64,000 nt of DNA from Sideroxydans sp. (GTDB lineage Bacteria; Pseudomonadota; Gammaproteobacteria; Burkholderiales; Gallionellaceae): contig JAQTTU010000001.1 of assembly GCA_028710605.1 (NCBI GenBank), positions 372,001 through 436,000 on the forward strand. Direction: 5' to 3'. Within the stretch, counting starts at the first letter, position 1. Every line of letters begins with the position of its first letter. A program made the translations under genes and the position numbers. Under the pieces are notes generated by a model. The model ran no database searches, was not told the DNA's origin, and saw only the letters and a list, made by a program, of their open reading frames with translations. Below are positions 14,263 to 22,979 of this stretch, piece by piece.

Positions 14263-14751
14263 ATGATGAATAAGAATATGAAATTGGTTGTACTGGCATG
14301 TGTGCTGATGGGTGCTGTGGCCGCTCAGGGTGAGACACTGCCGCAGGTGGTGCAGTCTGTGGACAACACCATCCGCGCATCCGCTGAGCAAAACCGCAAG
14401 GCGGTTGTTCAGTTGGGAAGCCAGATGATGCAGGAACGGGAGCAAAAACAACAGAAAGAAGCTGCTGCCAGAGACAAAAAGCTTGTACGGGATGCCAAAG
14501 CGCAACAGGCCGAATTGCGCAACTCGGTGCAGGGAACAAACTACGTGGCTACCACTTATCAAGCTGGGCCAAAATATGAAGTTTTAGGTGATCCGTTTGA
14601 AGGCCACCCAGCATTTGAACGAGGCACAACGAAAGAACGGTGTGACAAGGCTGGAGGCGATCCCAAGAATAAGGATTGTCAGTTTATTCAACGTATGAAA
14701 GATATGCGCGGCCCATATTACGTGAAGGGTTCCGATTCCTACGGCGACTAA
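14263..14751 (+). CDS. Secreted protein sharing a C-terminal motif with TraG
   Basis: A 162-aa protein (AGAGGTGAC ribosome site; ATG14263 or 14266) with a signal peptide (MKLVVLACVLMGAVAAQG). A long Gln/Glu/Lys-rich coiled-coil-like helix (about 30-90) follows. Then comes TNYVATTYQAGPKY and, after four residues, DPF. The same string ends the TraG protein encoded opposite. The C-terminus has two Cys (ERCDKAGGD, KDCQFI). Long periplasmic helix plus shared tail motif suggest a partner of the transfer channel, perhaps binding the same site as the TraG tail (inference). It is the only rightward gene in a long leftward region. Confidence 0.75.
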   Translation: MMNKNMKLVVLACVLMGAVAAQGETLPQVVQSVDNTIRASAEQNRKAVVQLGSQMMQEREQKQQKEAAARDKKLVRDAKAQQAELRNSVQGTNYVATTYQAGPKYEVLGDPFEGHPAFERGTTKERCDKAGGDPKNKDCQFIQRMKDMRGPYYVKGSDSYGD

Positions 14752-14768
14752 CAAACCCCGCCCACAGA

Positions 14769-14812
14769 CGTAAAAAAGCCGCCAATCCCAAAGGGAAAGG
14801 CGGCTTCTGTTT
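14769..14812. terminator. Bidirectional terminator
   Basis: AAAAAGCCGCC and GGCGGCTTCTGTTTT enclose a loop with CCC/GGG pairing. T runs exist on both sides, so it can end the rightward 162-aa gene and the leftward small membrane genes. Confidence 0.8.
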
Positions 14813-14829
14813 TACTACCAAAATGAGCG

Positions 14830-14970
14830 TTAAGCGTGCTTAGCTCCACTGTGATTGTGATGAGATGTCTCGCTTTCGCGATTACGCAACCACAAGACAA
14901 AACCAGCAAGCCCAACCCCACCCACAGCAACAATGGCAAAAGCCAGTATCAATCCGAGTTCAAGGTTCAT
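14830..14970 (-). CDS. Small single-pass membrane protein, 46 aa
   Basis: ATG14970 follows AAGGGATG and overlaps the stop of the upstream gene (ATGA). The peptide has one strong transmembrane segment (about 4-28, LGLILAFAIVAVGGVGLAGFVLW), then WLRNRESETSHHNHSGAKHA, a His-rich tail. Coupled to a 71-aa membrane protein and preceded by the GAACC-N6-GGTTC motif. Function is unknown; a membrane subunit near the traG end of the transfer operon is plausible. Confidence 0.65.
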   Translation of the reverse strand: MNLELGLILAFAIVAVGGVGLAGFVLWLRNRESETSHHNHSGAKHA

Positions 14971-15179
14971 TTTTCATCCCTTTCATATTTGATTGATTCT
15001 AGCACTACCGCTGTGGCTTGCAAGCCAAGCCACGCAGTTCCACCAGCAAGCCACACCCAAGTGCTATCAAGCTTAAACCCGCCTGCTGCAGCTGTAGCGC
15101 TTACCCCCCAAGAGATACGGCGCAGCTCTCTTGCCAATGCTTCCACGGCCTTCTGGTTGAAATATAATTTCAATCCCAT
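14967..15179 (-). CDS. Small membrane protein, 70 aa
   Basis: From ATG15179 (MGLKLYFNQKAVEALAREL), an amphipathic N-terminal helix is followed by hydrophobic stretches (ISWGVSATAAAGG and STWVWLAGGTAWLGLQATAVVL). The ribosome site is AGGAGAAGCG. The next gene starts within its stop codon. The operator-like GAACC-N6-GGTTC lies 23 bp upstream (15200-15215). I do not recognise it. Confidence 0.65.
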   Translation of the reverse strand: MGLKLYFNQKAVEALARELRRISWGVSATAAAGGFKLDSTWVWLAGGTAWLGLQATAVVLESIKYERDEK

Positions 15180-15199
15180 TTCGCTTCTCCTCAATCATC

Positions 15200-15250
15200 G
15201 AACCGACATTGGTTCACTAAGGAATTGGAGAAACAGAGGGGTATAAAAAA
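15200..15250 (-). promoter_or_regulatory. GAACC-N6-GGTTC motif upstream of small membrane genes
   Basis: GAACCGACATTGGTTC (15200-15215) is a dyad with perfect 5-bp arms. ATTGG recurs 8 bases beyond, followed by AAACAG and GTATAAAAA. The same arrangement heads the genes at 13419, 13945 and 60409. Confidence 0.6.
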
Positions 15251-15273
15251 ACCAGCAACAGGCCAAACCCTGT

Positions 15274-18200
15274 CTAATCCTTCTTGAACGGATCTTCAAT
15301 TGGAGTGTATTTAGGCCCAGCTTGATAAGTGGTAGCCACATAATTGGTTTTGCGCATATCACTGCTTGATTGCTTCACTTCAGGCGCTTTATCAACCGGT
15401 CTCCACTGTTCACCGTCATGGTGCATCACGCCCTCATCACTAACCGCATACATCCCCTTGAATTGGGCAGGATCCTCGGGCATCCCATTCTTCCACTTCT
15501 CTTCACCCAAAAACCACTTTCCGTCCTCACCAACATAATATCCGCGAGCTACACCGTCTTTTTCCACGAGACCACCCACTGGCCGGCCAGACTCATCCAC
15601 GCCACCAACGGTGAACTTATGGCCTTCGGAATCTTTCCGATCAGCCGAGTATTCCCCCATCACAACAGGCGCAGAACCCCCTTGGGCTGCTGGCGCAGCA
15701 TACTGGGTGCTGCCCCCAGTACCAGGAGCGCCAGACAAGCTCTGAGACGTTCCTGGCTGCGCAGGTGTGGCTCCGCCAGTACCGCGCAACTCGAACATCG
15801 GATTGGCAGTATCGTTGACCGATCCTTTTGGCAGGAACTTGTCTGTGAGTTTTAGACCTTGATCAGTGATAGCACCACCAAGTGCAGCCCCAGTCGCAGG
15901 GCTTCCTGTTTCAGCAGCAGTCACCCCCCCAATAACCAAACCTGTACCGACGCTCACCGCCTTGGCAGCTGTATTCACCACAAGCTTCTTACTTAAATCG
16001 TCTTCAGCTTGCTTGAATTTCTCTGAAGCCTGCGGCACAGTGTTTTGAGGCATGCCACCCTGCACGACAGGCGCTGTATGCGTTGCCTTATCAACCTTCG
16101 TCTCAATTCCTGTAAACCCAGCCGGATTAACGCCGGTCGCAGGTGCTTGCACCTGTGCTGCTTTACCTGCCGCTTGTTGGGAGTTTTGCGTGTTGATCAC
16201 GGCTGCTGCTTCTGCAGTACCTCCTTTAGTTTTCAACTTGTCAATTGCAGCTTGTTCCTTCTCGGTAAATTGAGCACCACCGTCTTTGAATTCACTCCCG
16301 AATGCTGACGAAATCAGTTGCGCACCATCATCCAAATCATGCTGAGTCGAATAATCGTTCAATACCTCCAGTGCAGCCCCACCCCGACTCCCTGCCGCGT
16401 TCCATGTTTTTTGCCGCCTCAGCTCGCGCGCTTTCATTCCGAGTTTCCACTGCGCTTCATTTCCTCCGAGTTTTAGATAATCGGCTTTGGTCTTATCAAC
16501 GAATGCTTGCTCGTCATAGGTTTCATGCCCAGGTGTAGAGCCAGGCAACATGTAGCCATTGTTCTCCATCACCGCACGAGCCACAGTCGAACTATCCGAC
16601 TCCGCCGTTGCGCCAACAGACAGCGACGCGCGACGCGCCATCTCGGCCTTTTGATTATAGTCATCTGCTTTTTTAATGGCTGTCTGGTAAGTGGCTCCCA
16701 TTGTATTCCCCAGCTGCGCACCAACCTGTAAACCAAGCGTCTTGTCCTTGCCTTCAGAAAACGAAGTCTGCAACGCTTCCACATGCTTCTTTGCGCCGGT
16801 GTTGGTGTTCTTGTAATTCGCAGCGAGGGTGTTTGCCGACGAAACAGCCGTACCGTGCTCAATCCCAGCTTCAGCGGCAAGATTTGCCCCAGTGCCAATA
16901 ATTTCAGCCAAGGGCGTGCCCATCTGCAGCTTGGCTCCAATGTAGCCCTTCATAGCCGTTCTATCTTCAGCGGTCAGCTTCGTGCCATGAGCCAGCTCTT
17001 CAACAATCGTGTTTATTTTGTCGGCGCTATCCGTCTTGGTTTTGCTCAGTGCTTCGCCATATTTGACGTTCAGGCTGCGCGTGTCTGCTTGCGTTTTTGT
17101 TTGGGAATATTTGGCTTCTAACGCCTTGCTTGCATTATGACCTTCGCTCGTGGAAAGCGCTTCGTTATGGGTGCCTGTTTTTTCAAGCGCAGCGCCGACT
17201 TTTAATTTATCCTCACCGATCTGCCCCTTGGTGTCGTTGTTCACAAAATTGCCATGGCCATCAACGTTCATCGAAACTTCAGACCCCGATCCAACCAACG
17301 CCCCCTTCTCCGCTAATGCCCCATTCTTCATCGGGTCTGGTGACATCGCTTTTTCATCGAAATGATCCCTCGGATTCATCGCGCCAGAGAGCTTCGTCAG
17401 GCCATATACAGAACCGGAAAGCAGCGCCATGCTGAGCATTGGGGTAAGAGCGAAGAGTTCCGAAGCCAAACCGATCTTGGTGGCCAATACTTCATAGAAT
17501 GGATATGCGTTCGTCATATTTACACCGCCACTTGCCATTTGCCCAAGTGCATCACTCGTCTGCATCTGAATAATGTAATTTATGACCATTGCCGTTGGTA
17601 AAAAGGATTGTGTCCAAACAGCGAACATGATGTAGCCGCCCAATACAGCGATCGTTTTACTTGGCATCATCATGGCCACGATCAGCAGGATTGGCGAAAA
17701 CAAGTAAAACAGAATCATCAAAATATTCATCATCGGCACAGCCGTCTTAGCGAATATTGAGGCTCCTGCCGCCTGATCCAAACGAGTTTGATCCTGCGCA
17801 CTGAAAACACCCGCGTTAGCAATACAAGTGCTGGTCATCAATGATGCTGACGTGTTGCACTTGATGGCATTTGACAGCGGCTGCATGGCGATCGCATTGA
17901 CGATGAAGGATTGTGCATCTTGCTGCGCCGACATCAATCCGCCAGTTACGTCATTAAGCGCGTCCGTCAGATTTGAAAGTTCTGTTCCTGGCACAATCGG
18001 AATTGGTCGATCAGAAAATGACTTTGTAATGAGTGAATGCAATCCGCCCGCAGTGATAATAGGATTGGCACTCACAAGTCCTGTTGCGGCGGCCAAGGCG
18101 GACTGAGAACTTTCACATGTATATGTAGAGCCTGCTGTTGGCCCGCCATCTGCATAAAACACCGTCAACCCGGCAACCGGAAACGAACCATCAGTAGCCA

Positions 18201-18774
18201 ACATGTAATTGGTAAGAATCGGGGTGTTGATCGCTTTCTTTGAATCCCAGGCCGTAGAATATTGGGCGCAATCACGAATGTAAGACTCAAACGAATTTGA
18301 CCAATTTGAACTTGCTGATTTGACATTACCGGGACGCAATGAGTAGATCAATTTAAGTGGATTTGCGAATCCGCCGTCTTTAAATGTTTTGCTAGCCGTC
18401 GGGGTTGTCATTGTTGACTCAATCAAATTTCCAAGTTCATAGGAAATTTTCGAAGCGAAACTCGCTGGCACACCGACTATCAAAGGGATGTTGGCGACAT
18501 TATCAACTTGACCGGTATAGTAGTCTTCGACAGTGAGCGTCATCTTCGGCTGAATGCCGCCGAAATACAGAAAAAACAATATTAGAAAAGCATTTACATT
18601 CGGCTTGCCCCCACTCACCGCTGGCAGAATCATAAACAGCAAAGCAATCAAAAACGAGAGAAGAATCAGCGAGCCACCATTGAAGGTGGGAGAGCCGAAG
18701 ATCATTCCGACTGCATTGAGCGCCGACATCACCATTTGGTGCTCACCGAACGAGAAGATAGTTCCGACTGTCAT
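15274..18774 (-). CDS. traG: Conjugal transfer mating-pair stabilisation protein TraG
   Basis: A 1166-aa protein, longer than F TraG (about 940 aa). The N-terminal third has several membrane segments (SLILLSFLIALLFMILPAVSGG; VPMMNILMILFYLFSPILLIVAMMM; TPMLSMALLSGSVYGLTKLSG). A long soluble periplasmic part rich in Ala, Gly, Lys and Thr follows. The tail ends in TNYVATTYQAGPKY-x4-DPF, matching the nearby secreted protein. In F-type systems TraG works in pilus assembly and mating-pair stabilisation. It is the last large gene of the tra operon, 18 bp after traH. ATG18774 follows AAGGAAAATC. The membrane topology and position make the call secure. Confidence 0.9.
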   Translation of the reverse strand: MTVGTIFSFGEHQMVMSALNAVGMIFGSPTFNGGSLILLSFLIALLFMILPAVSGGKPNVNAFLILFFLYFGGIQPKMTLTVEDYYTGQVDNVANIPLIVGVPASFASKISYELGNLIESTMTTPTASKTFKDGGFANPLKLIYSLRPGNVKSASSNWSNSFESYIRDCAQYSTAWDSKKAINTPILTNYMLATDGSFPVAGLTVFYADGGPTAGSTYTCESSQSALAAATGLVSANPIITAGGLHSLITKSFSDRPIPIVPGTELSNLTDALNDVTGGLMSAQQDAQSFIVNAIAMQPLSNAIKCNTSASLMTSTCIANAGVFSAQDQTRLDQAAGASIFAKTAVPMMNILMILFYLFSPILLIVAMMMPSKTIAVLGGYIMFAVWTQSFLPTAMVINYIIQMQTSDALGQMASGGVNMTNAYPFYEVLATKIGLASELFALTPMLSMALLSGSVYGLTKLSGAMNPRDHFDEKAMSPDPMKNGALAEKGALVGSGSEVSMNVDGHGNFVNNDTKGQIGEDKLKVGAALEKTGTHNEALSTSEGHNASKALEAKYSQTKTQADTRSLNVKYGEALSKTKTDSADKINTIVEELAHGTKLTAEDRTAMKGYIGAKLQMGTPLAEIIGTGANLAAEAGIEHGTAVSSANTLAANYKNTNTGAKKHVEALQTSFSEGKDKTLGLQVGAQLGNTMGATYQTAIKKADDYNQKAEMARRASLSVGATAESDSSTVARAVMENNGYMLPGSTPGHETYDEQAFVDKTKADYLKLGGNEAQWKLGMKARELRRQKTWNAAGSRGGAALEVLNDYSTQHDLDDGAQLISSAFGSEFKDGGAQFTEKEQAAIDKLKTKGGTAEAAAVINTQNSQQAAGKAAQVQAPATGVNPAGFTGIETKVDKATHTAPVVQGGMPQNTVPQASEKFKQAEDDLSKKLVVNTAAKAVSVGTGLVIGGVTAAETGSPATGAALGGAITDQGLKLTDKFLPKGSVNDTANPMFELRGTGGATPAQPGTSQSLSGAPGTGGSTQYAAPAAQGGSAPVVMGEYSADRKDSEGHKFTVGGVDESGRPVGGLVEKDGVARGYYVGEDGKWFLGEEKWKNGMPEDPAQFKGMYAVSDEGVMHHDGEQWRPVDKAPEVKQSSSDMRKTNYVATTYQAGPKYTPIEDPFKKD

Positions 18775-18791
18775 GATTTTCCTTGTTGCGG

Positions 18792-20300
18792 CTAATTATT
18801 TTTTTGGTCGCGTGCCGCCACAATGGCATCAACATACGCCATGGCACTCTGGATTGACGCATCTTCCCGATAAATATCATCGGCAATTTTTGTGCGCTCT
18901 CCGCGAAGCTCTACTATCCTGTCTTTTACATCTTGAGAAAGTTCAACAAACTGCTTGGCTCCCGGAATTGGATTGCCACTACCATCAAGATTGCTCGATG
19001 ATTCCATGCCCGATATGGCCATCAATGACGCATTGGCGATTCGATCAACTATTTCGAGTGCCATAAAGTGCTTCAGCTTTGTTGTCAGGTATGGAATGTT
19101 GCTGTACTCATTGCCATGCATTTTGCGAATCATGCTCACAACGGGAGCGGGCATGATGTCCAGAAAAATAGCCTGCTCTGTTGTTAGCGCTTTATTTCCG
19201 TTTGTTGCGCCGGCAATTCGTGCGGAGATTGATGTTGGATCGACAGGAAGGCTCATGTTGGTACCATTGACCGTCGTCGTCATTGTTCCACCATTTAGTT
19301 TGTCTTTAATTTTTTGTGTATCAGCAAGCGATAACCAAGCTGGATTTCCATTCATCATGACTTCGACATACGTTTCTGCATCAACAAATGTCAACGCAGT
19401 GGCTGAAGGTGTTAGACAGCGAACAGGTTCATCACACGTCCATTTGTACTTCCCTTCGCCACCTTTCAGTAAGTCATAAAAACCCAATTTCGGATCTATC
19501 GGGTAAGCATCTACATTTTTTGGGTCTTTTGTAATGGAAGTCGTTTTGACAAAAGAACCAAGCATCGACAACAATATTTCTTGAACGTATTGAGGCCCTA
19601 AAACAGCATCCGCAGGAACGTTAAATAATGGATAAGTAACCTTGCTGCCAGATTTTGCATTGGCTAATCCTTTCCACGTTGTATTACCCATTGACGGTGA
19701 TTTGTCTTCAGCATTTTGAGTAGATGGATTGTTATTACAAAGCGTATCTGTCTTACATGTTAGCCAGTCACCAATAGTGCCTGAATTTGCTAAATCTTTG
19801 CCTAATGATTCGCCATATTCGGAAGCTGCCTTGTTTATTGGCCCCATCATTGAAGTTGCAATCTGGCAGCTATTCATCTGCATTGAATTCAGTTTCTGTG
19901 CTAAATCGTTAAATTTTGCCATCAAGCCGGAAATCATTGGGGAGACAAACTCAATGGCTGCCTGGAACAGCAAACCCTGAGCATTGTTCATGATGGCTTT
20001 TAATGTGGAAACTATCTGATCCTTGTTGACGTATGAGAATGATCCCATGTAAATGTCCGCGCCAGAGCAGCCGGCAGAAACGTGCGGTGGTGAAAAATTG
20101 AACAATTGAATTGATGAGATGGGGGTACGATAAACTGCGCTCCCGCCTACAAAAGCATGACGGTCTTTGGTATCAATATTGCCGCCCGCCGTTACGTTGC
20201 TGTTCCACATGCTCTGCAAACCGGTCGAATTAGCAGTTTGTGCAGTCGCTAGGAATGCGATCATCACTACACAAGATATTTTTTTTGCAAATATTTTCAT
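18792..20300 (-). CDS. traH: Conjugal transfer pilus assembly protein TraH
   Basis: A 502-aa exported protein from ATG20300 (MKIFAKKISCVVMIAFLATAQTANS is the signal peptide). It has typical TraH features: GLQSMW after the signal, VYRTPISSIQLFNFSPPHVSAGCSGADIYMGSFSYVN, and paired Cys (SCQIATSM; WLTCKTDTLC; WTCDEPVRC). TraH sits in the outer part of the F-type channel with TraF and TraU and depends on disulfide bonds. It lies directly between traF (12 bp before) and traG, as in F-like operons. Confidence 0.93.
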   Translation of the reverse strand: MKIFAKKISCVVMIAFLATAQTANSTGLQSMWNSNVTAGGNIDTKDRHAFVGGSAVYRTPISSIQLFNFSPPHVSAGCSGADIYMGSFSYVNKDQIVSTLKAIMNNAQGLLFQAAIEFVSPMISGLMAKFNDLAQKLNSMQMNSCQIATSMMGPINKAASEYGESLGKDLANSGTIGDWLTCKTDTLCNNNPSTQNAEDKSPSMGNTTWKGLANAKSGSKVTYPLFNVPADAVLGPQYVQEILLSMLGSFVKTTSITKDPKNVDAYPIDPKLGFYDLLKGGEGKYKWTCDEPVRCLTPSATALTFVDAETYVEVMMNGNPAWLSLADTQKIKDKLNGGTMTTTVNGTNMSLPVDPTSISARIAGATNGNKALTTEQAIFLDIMPAPVVSMIRKMHGNEYSNIPYLTTKLKHFMALEIVDRIANASLMAISGMESSSNLDGSGNPIPGAKQFVELSQDVKDRIVELRGERTKIADDIYREDASIQSAMAYVDAIVAARDQKNN

Positions 20301-20312
20301 GCCAACCCCCAA

Positions 20313-21218
20313 TTAGTACCGATCGTCCAACTTGCTTTTAACGTAGTCCACAAACTTGTCTGGATCGTCATACGCCCCATCTTTCATATCATCCAAAGTC
20401 AGCACGCCGCGCGTGAACGGATCTATGTCTTTCACCATGTCAGCAGGTATTAAATTGGCCAACTTCGCTGCTGTAAGCAGCGTTGACTCCAACTGATCTT
20501 CTGCCATCAATCCAAATGAAATTGGTACATAGGTTTTTGGTGGAATAGCCAACACGGTAGTTGGATATCTTTTAATGCCCAGCATCTTGGCGTGGCCGTT
20601 GTCTTTTACCCACCCGGTCGCGCCCGGCAATCCTTTCCCATCAACGGAAATAAACATCACATCAAATTTATAATGTTTCGCAACATTGTTCACGATTGAA
20701 ATTTGTGTTTTGCAAAACGAGCATTTCGAATCAAAAAACACAAACAGCCCAGCCGATTTTTGAGCCAACAACGACAATGCCTTGCGCTTTACCTCTTTAG
20801 CTCCGTTCATCACCTCATCGCGTTGTGTTCCATTGAACGGCATGGAATTGTTCATATCCAGAAACGGATCGGTCTTGATCAACTCCATGTGAACGTCGGT
20901 GTACCGCTGCATCTTGTCGCCCAAGGTCCGAATTAGATAAGCGTAAGCTGCGACATTTTCCTTTGTTGGATTGTCGTAGGCGCGCTCCTGCATGATGGGA
21001 ATCATTTTTCGCATCCATGCAACGGTCATCGGTTTTTTTTCGGGCTGAGATGCCTCTGGCTGCGCCTGAACTTGAGGTTTTTTTTCTGGGGTTGGAGATG
21101 GCTTTTTTGGTTCTGGATCGGTTTCATAGAAGAACCATCCTTTATCCGGGCGACCATCCTCAGCATGGCATACGCCAAACATGAGAATCAGAGTGATCGC
21201 CGCCAGAACACGCTTCAT
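20313..21218 (-). CDS. traF: Conjugal transfer protein TraF (thioredoxin fold)
   Basis: A 301-aa periplasmic protein with signal peptide (MKRVLAAITLILMFGVCHA). DKGWFFYETDPE is typical of TraF N-termini, and a Pro/Gln/Glu linker follows. The thioredoxin-like domain has VFFDSKCSFCKTQI with an intact CxxC. Many TraF homologues (as in F) lack the CxxC, so this one may be redox-active. It assists assembly of TraH, TraU and TraN on the channel. ATG21218 shares bases with the trbI stop, so the two are coupled. Confidence 0.93.
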   Translation of the reverse strand: MKRVLAAITLILMFGVCHAEDGRPDKGWFFYETDPEPKKPSPTPEKKPQVQAQPEASQPEKKPMTVAWMRKMIPIMQERAYDNPTKENVAAYAYLIRTLGDKMQRYTDVHMELIKTDPFLDMNNSMPFNGTQRDEVMNGAKEVKRKALSLLAQKSAGLFVFFDSKCSFCKTQISIVNNVAKHYKFDVMFISVDGKGLPGATGWVKDNGHAKMLGIKRYPTTVLAIPPKTYVPISFGLMAEDQLESTLLTAAKLANLIPADMVKDIDPFTRGVLTLDDMKDGAYDDPDKFVDYVKSKLDDRY

Positions 21219-21655
21219 TATTTATCCAGAACCAAATCAAGTTTTGCAGCGACTTCATTTGTGATGTCATGGCCATCCGGCGCTGCAACTACATAGCGCC
21301 GATCCAAGACCAGCACGTCGGCACGCCTATACTCATCCAGGAGCGCCGCCATTTGATTTGAGAACTCTTTACCGCTGGCGGTCGGATCGTTTTTACCCGT
21401 CTCTTTCTTACTCTCTTCAATAAATTTCTTGGTCGCCGCCGAGATAATTCCACCCATATCAAGGTACACCACGTTCGTTATGGTTGACTGCGCCGCTGGT
21501 GAGGCAAAATGCCCTGCATGCTGCTTCAAACCAAACAGAGTGAGTGCGCCCAAGACCAGCACACCCACAAAGACAATGGCTACATTGCTGTTCGATTTAA
21601 CTGGCAGAATTACTTCAACAGGTTTTTCCGACGGTATTTTTTCTTGCTCAGTCAT
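21218..21655 (-). CDS. trbI: F-type transfer protein TrbI
   Basis: A 145-aa bitopic membrane protein. The cytoplasmic N-terminus is followed by one membrane segment (VAIVFVGVLVLGALTLFGL, about 25-43). The periplasmic domain contains VYLDMGGIISA, a long charged helix, and VLVLDRRYVVAAPDGHDITNEVAAKL, the TrbI signature (Asp-Arg-Arg, D-I-T-x-E-V). In F, TrbI influences pilus retraction. It sits between pilin 1 and traF. Confidence 0.88.
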   Translation of the reverse strand: MTEQEKIPSEKPVEVILPVKSNSNVAIVFVGVLVLGALTLFGLKQHAGHFASPAAQSTITNVVYLDMGGIISAATKKFIEESKKETGKNDPTASGKEFSNQMAALLDEYRRADVLVLDRRYVVAAPDGHDITNEVAAKLDLVLDK

Positions 21656-21681
21656 GTCCTCTCCTTAAATAATTCATGGCG

Positions 21682-22023
21682 CTAAAATATTGCAGGCAAT
21701 GTCTCCATGGCGACAGGCAGAGTCGCCGCGAACATCCCGTTCAGCACTGCCGGGCCGACGTTCATCGCGAGCGCCACACCAACCGCGCCAACCAGCACCG
21801 TCAATTTGCCGGTGGTAGCTGCGAAGATCGCCACGATGAAGGCGATGAGCGAAACCAACACGCCCATCGAACCCTTCATCCATGCATACAACATGCCGAC
21901 CGGCGTAGTTGGTGTGGCGATCGTACCGAACGTTGTATTGCCTGCAGCCATCGCCTCATCACCAAACAGAGCACTCAAAATGCAGATTGCCGCAGCACAA
22001 AAATACCAAGCATTCCTTTTCAT
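21682..22023 (-). CDS. traA: Conjugative pilin, copy 1 (TraA/TrhA-like)
   Basis: A 113-aa prepilin from ATG22023. A signal peptide ends AMA, followed by a mature part AAGNTTFGTIATPTTPVGM with two hydrophobic helices (MGVLVSLIAFIVAIFAATTG; LTVLVGAVGVALAMNVGPAVL). The mature sequence is almost identical to the second pilin at 25462-25806, while the signal peptides differ. It lies just after an S26 peptidase gene, as in R27-like systems where the pilin is processed and made cyclic. TrbI follows 26 bp later. Confidence 0.88.
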   Translation of the reverse strand: MKRNAWYFCAAAICILSALFGDEAMAAGNTTFGTIATPTTPVGMLYAWMKGSMGVLVSLIAFIVAIFAATTGKLTVLVGAVGVALAMNVGPAVLNGMFAATLPVAMETLPAIF

Positions 22024-22062
22024 AATTTTCTCCAAAAAATTGCAGCGTTAAATCCCTACTGC

Positions 22063-22611
22063 TTAGAAAATCGGATACACCGATCCGATTACTGCCTCTT
22101 GCGGCAGGAAACCCCAATAGCGACCATCGAAGCTATGCGGCACCGTGCCAATCATTAGTACGTTGCCAGGTGGTACTGTTTCAGTACGCTCAAAGCTGGC
22201 CACGTCGCGCTTCATGTAGCTGGATGCAGACTTCTCAATATCCAACGGCCCAATCACCTTGTTGTTGATGCTGAACTCACCGCTCTTTACTGAGATGACA
22301 TCGCCCGCCACAGCGCCCACCATTTTCACAATGACTTTTCCGTCAAACAGATACCCCATACGAGTGCCGGGAGTAAACGCAATAATGTCACCACGCTTGA
22401 ATTCAGACACGTGGTGGTATCTGACAAGGTACAAGGTGTATGGCAGACAAGATGCGTTCTGTTCGTCATACAACAGCCGCATGTTTAATACACTTGCGGT
22501 TATCAATAAGACAAAGGAAAAAAAAACGATTCCTTTTCCCATTGTTTTGAGCAGCCTGCGCCCACACCAAGGTGTGGGCGCAGGCGCGCCCGGTGCATAC
22601 ACACCACTCAT
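22063..22611 (-). CDS. S26-family pilin maturation peptidase (TraF-RP4/TrhP-like)
   Basis: A 182-aa membrane-anchored serine peptidase. One hydrophobic segment (GIVFFSFVLLITASVL) is followed by NASCLPYTLYLV with the catalytic Ser and KVIVKMVGAVAGD with the catalytic Lys. The PGNVLMIGTVPHSFDGRYWG box is typical of signal peptidase I. In RP4 (TraF) and R27 (TrhP) such enzymes cleave and cyclise pilin, so a cyclic pilin is likely here (inference). ATG22611 overlaps the stop of the preceding small membrane gene; an internal ATG at residue 24 is possible. Confidence 0.88.
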   Translation of the reverse strand: MSGVYAPGAPAPTPWCGRRLLKTMGKGIVFFSFVLLITASVLNMRLLYDEQNASCLPYTLYLVRYHHVSEFKRGDIIAFTPGTRMGYLFDGKVIVKMVGAVAGDVISVKSGEFSINNKVIGPLDIEKSASSYMKRDVASFERTETVPPGNVLMIGTVPHSFDGRYWGFLPQEAVIGSVYPIF

Positions 22612-22835
22612 TTAGAACTGTCCTGCTGCTCCATCCCTGCTGCTTTCCACAGCTTGCCAAGCTCGAAGAGCTGCATAAACGAAACGCCAAAAGCAAATCC
22701 AGCCACAAGTGCTGGCAAAACGTAAACGCTTGCTGCTGCAGCGTCGGTGCGTGGTACGACCAACATGCCAAAAAACGCAGCGATAATTGCGATCGCAGCT
22801 TTTCTGCTTTTTGCGCTAAGAAAAATATTCTTCAT
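22608..22835 (-). CDS. Small tra-operon membrane protein, 75 aa
   Basis: A 75-aa protein with two hydrophobic segments (AAIAIIAAFFGMLVVP; SVYVLPALVAGFAFGVSF) and a charged C-terminus (ELGKLWKAAGMEQQDSSK). It overlaps the S26 peptidase start (ATGA) and follows traC after a 144-bp gap containing a hairpin. No family is recognised. Small membrane proteins at this position in F-type operons often help pilin insertion (TraQ/TraX-like roles), but similarity was not seen. Confidence 0.65.
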   Translation of the reverse strand: MKNIFLSAKSRKAAIAIIAAFFGMLVVPRTDAAAASVYVLPALVAGFAFGVSFMQLFELGKLWKAAGMEQQDSSK

Positions 22836-22863
22836 GTTTTCTCCAAGATTGATTAAATGAAAT

Positions 22864-22908
22864 GAAGCCCCAGCCAGCAGCCCAAATGCTGCGTTGTGGC
22901 GGGGTTCC
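22864..22908 (-). repeat. Hairpin between traC and downstream genes
   Basis: AGCCCCAGCCA pairs imperfectly with TGGCGGGGTT, enclosing GCAGC/GCTGC. It lies 70 bp after the traC stop. No long T run follows on the minus strand, so attenuation or transcript protection is more likely than full termination. Confidence 0.5.
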
Positions 22909-22979
22909 TTGGCACATTACCGCCAAGGCATAGATCACATCGCTGCGACCGGTTTGGAGCCTTCTCCCCTACCTTGTTT

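Noticed and set aside
13894-15215. CRISPR-like array suggested by repeated ACCGACATTGGTTC
   Set aside because: The copies are hundreds of bases apart, each before a gene, with no regular spacers and no cas genes.
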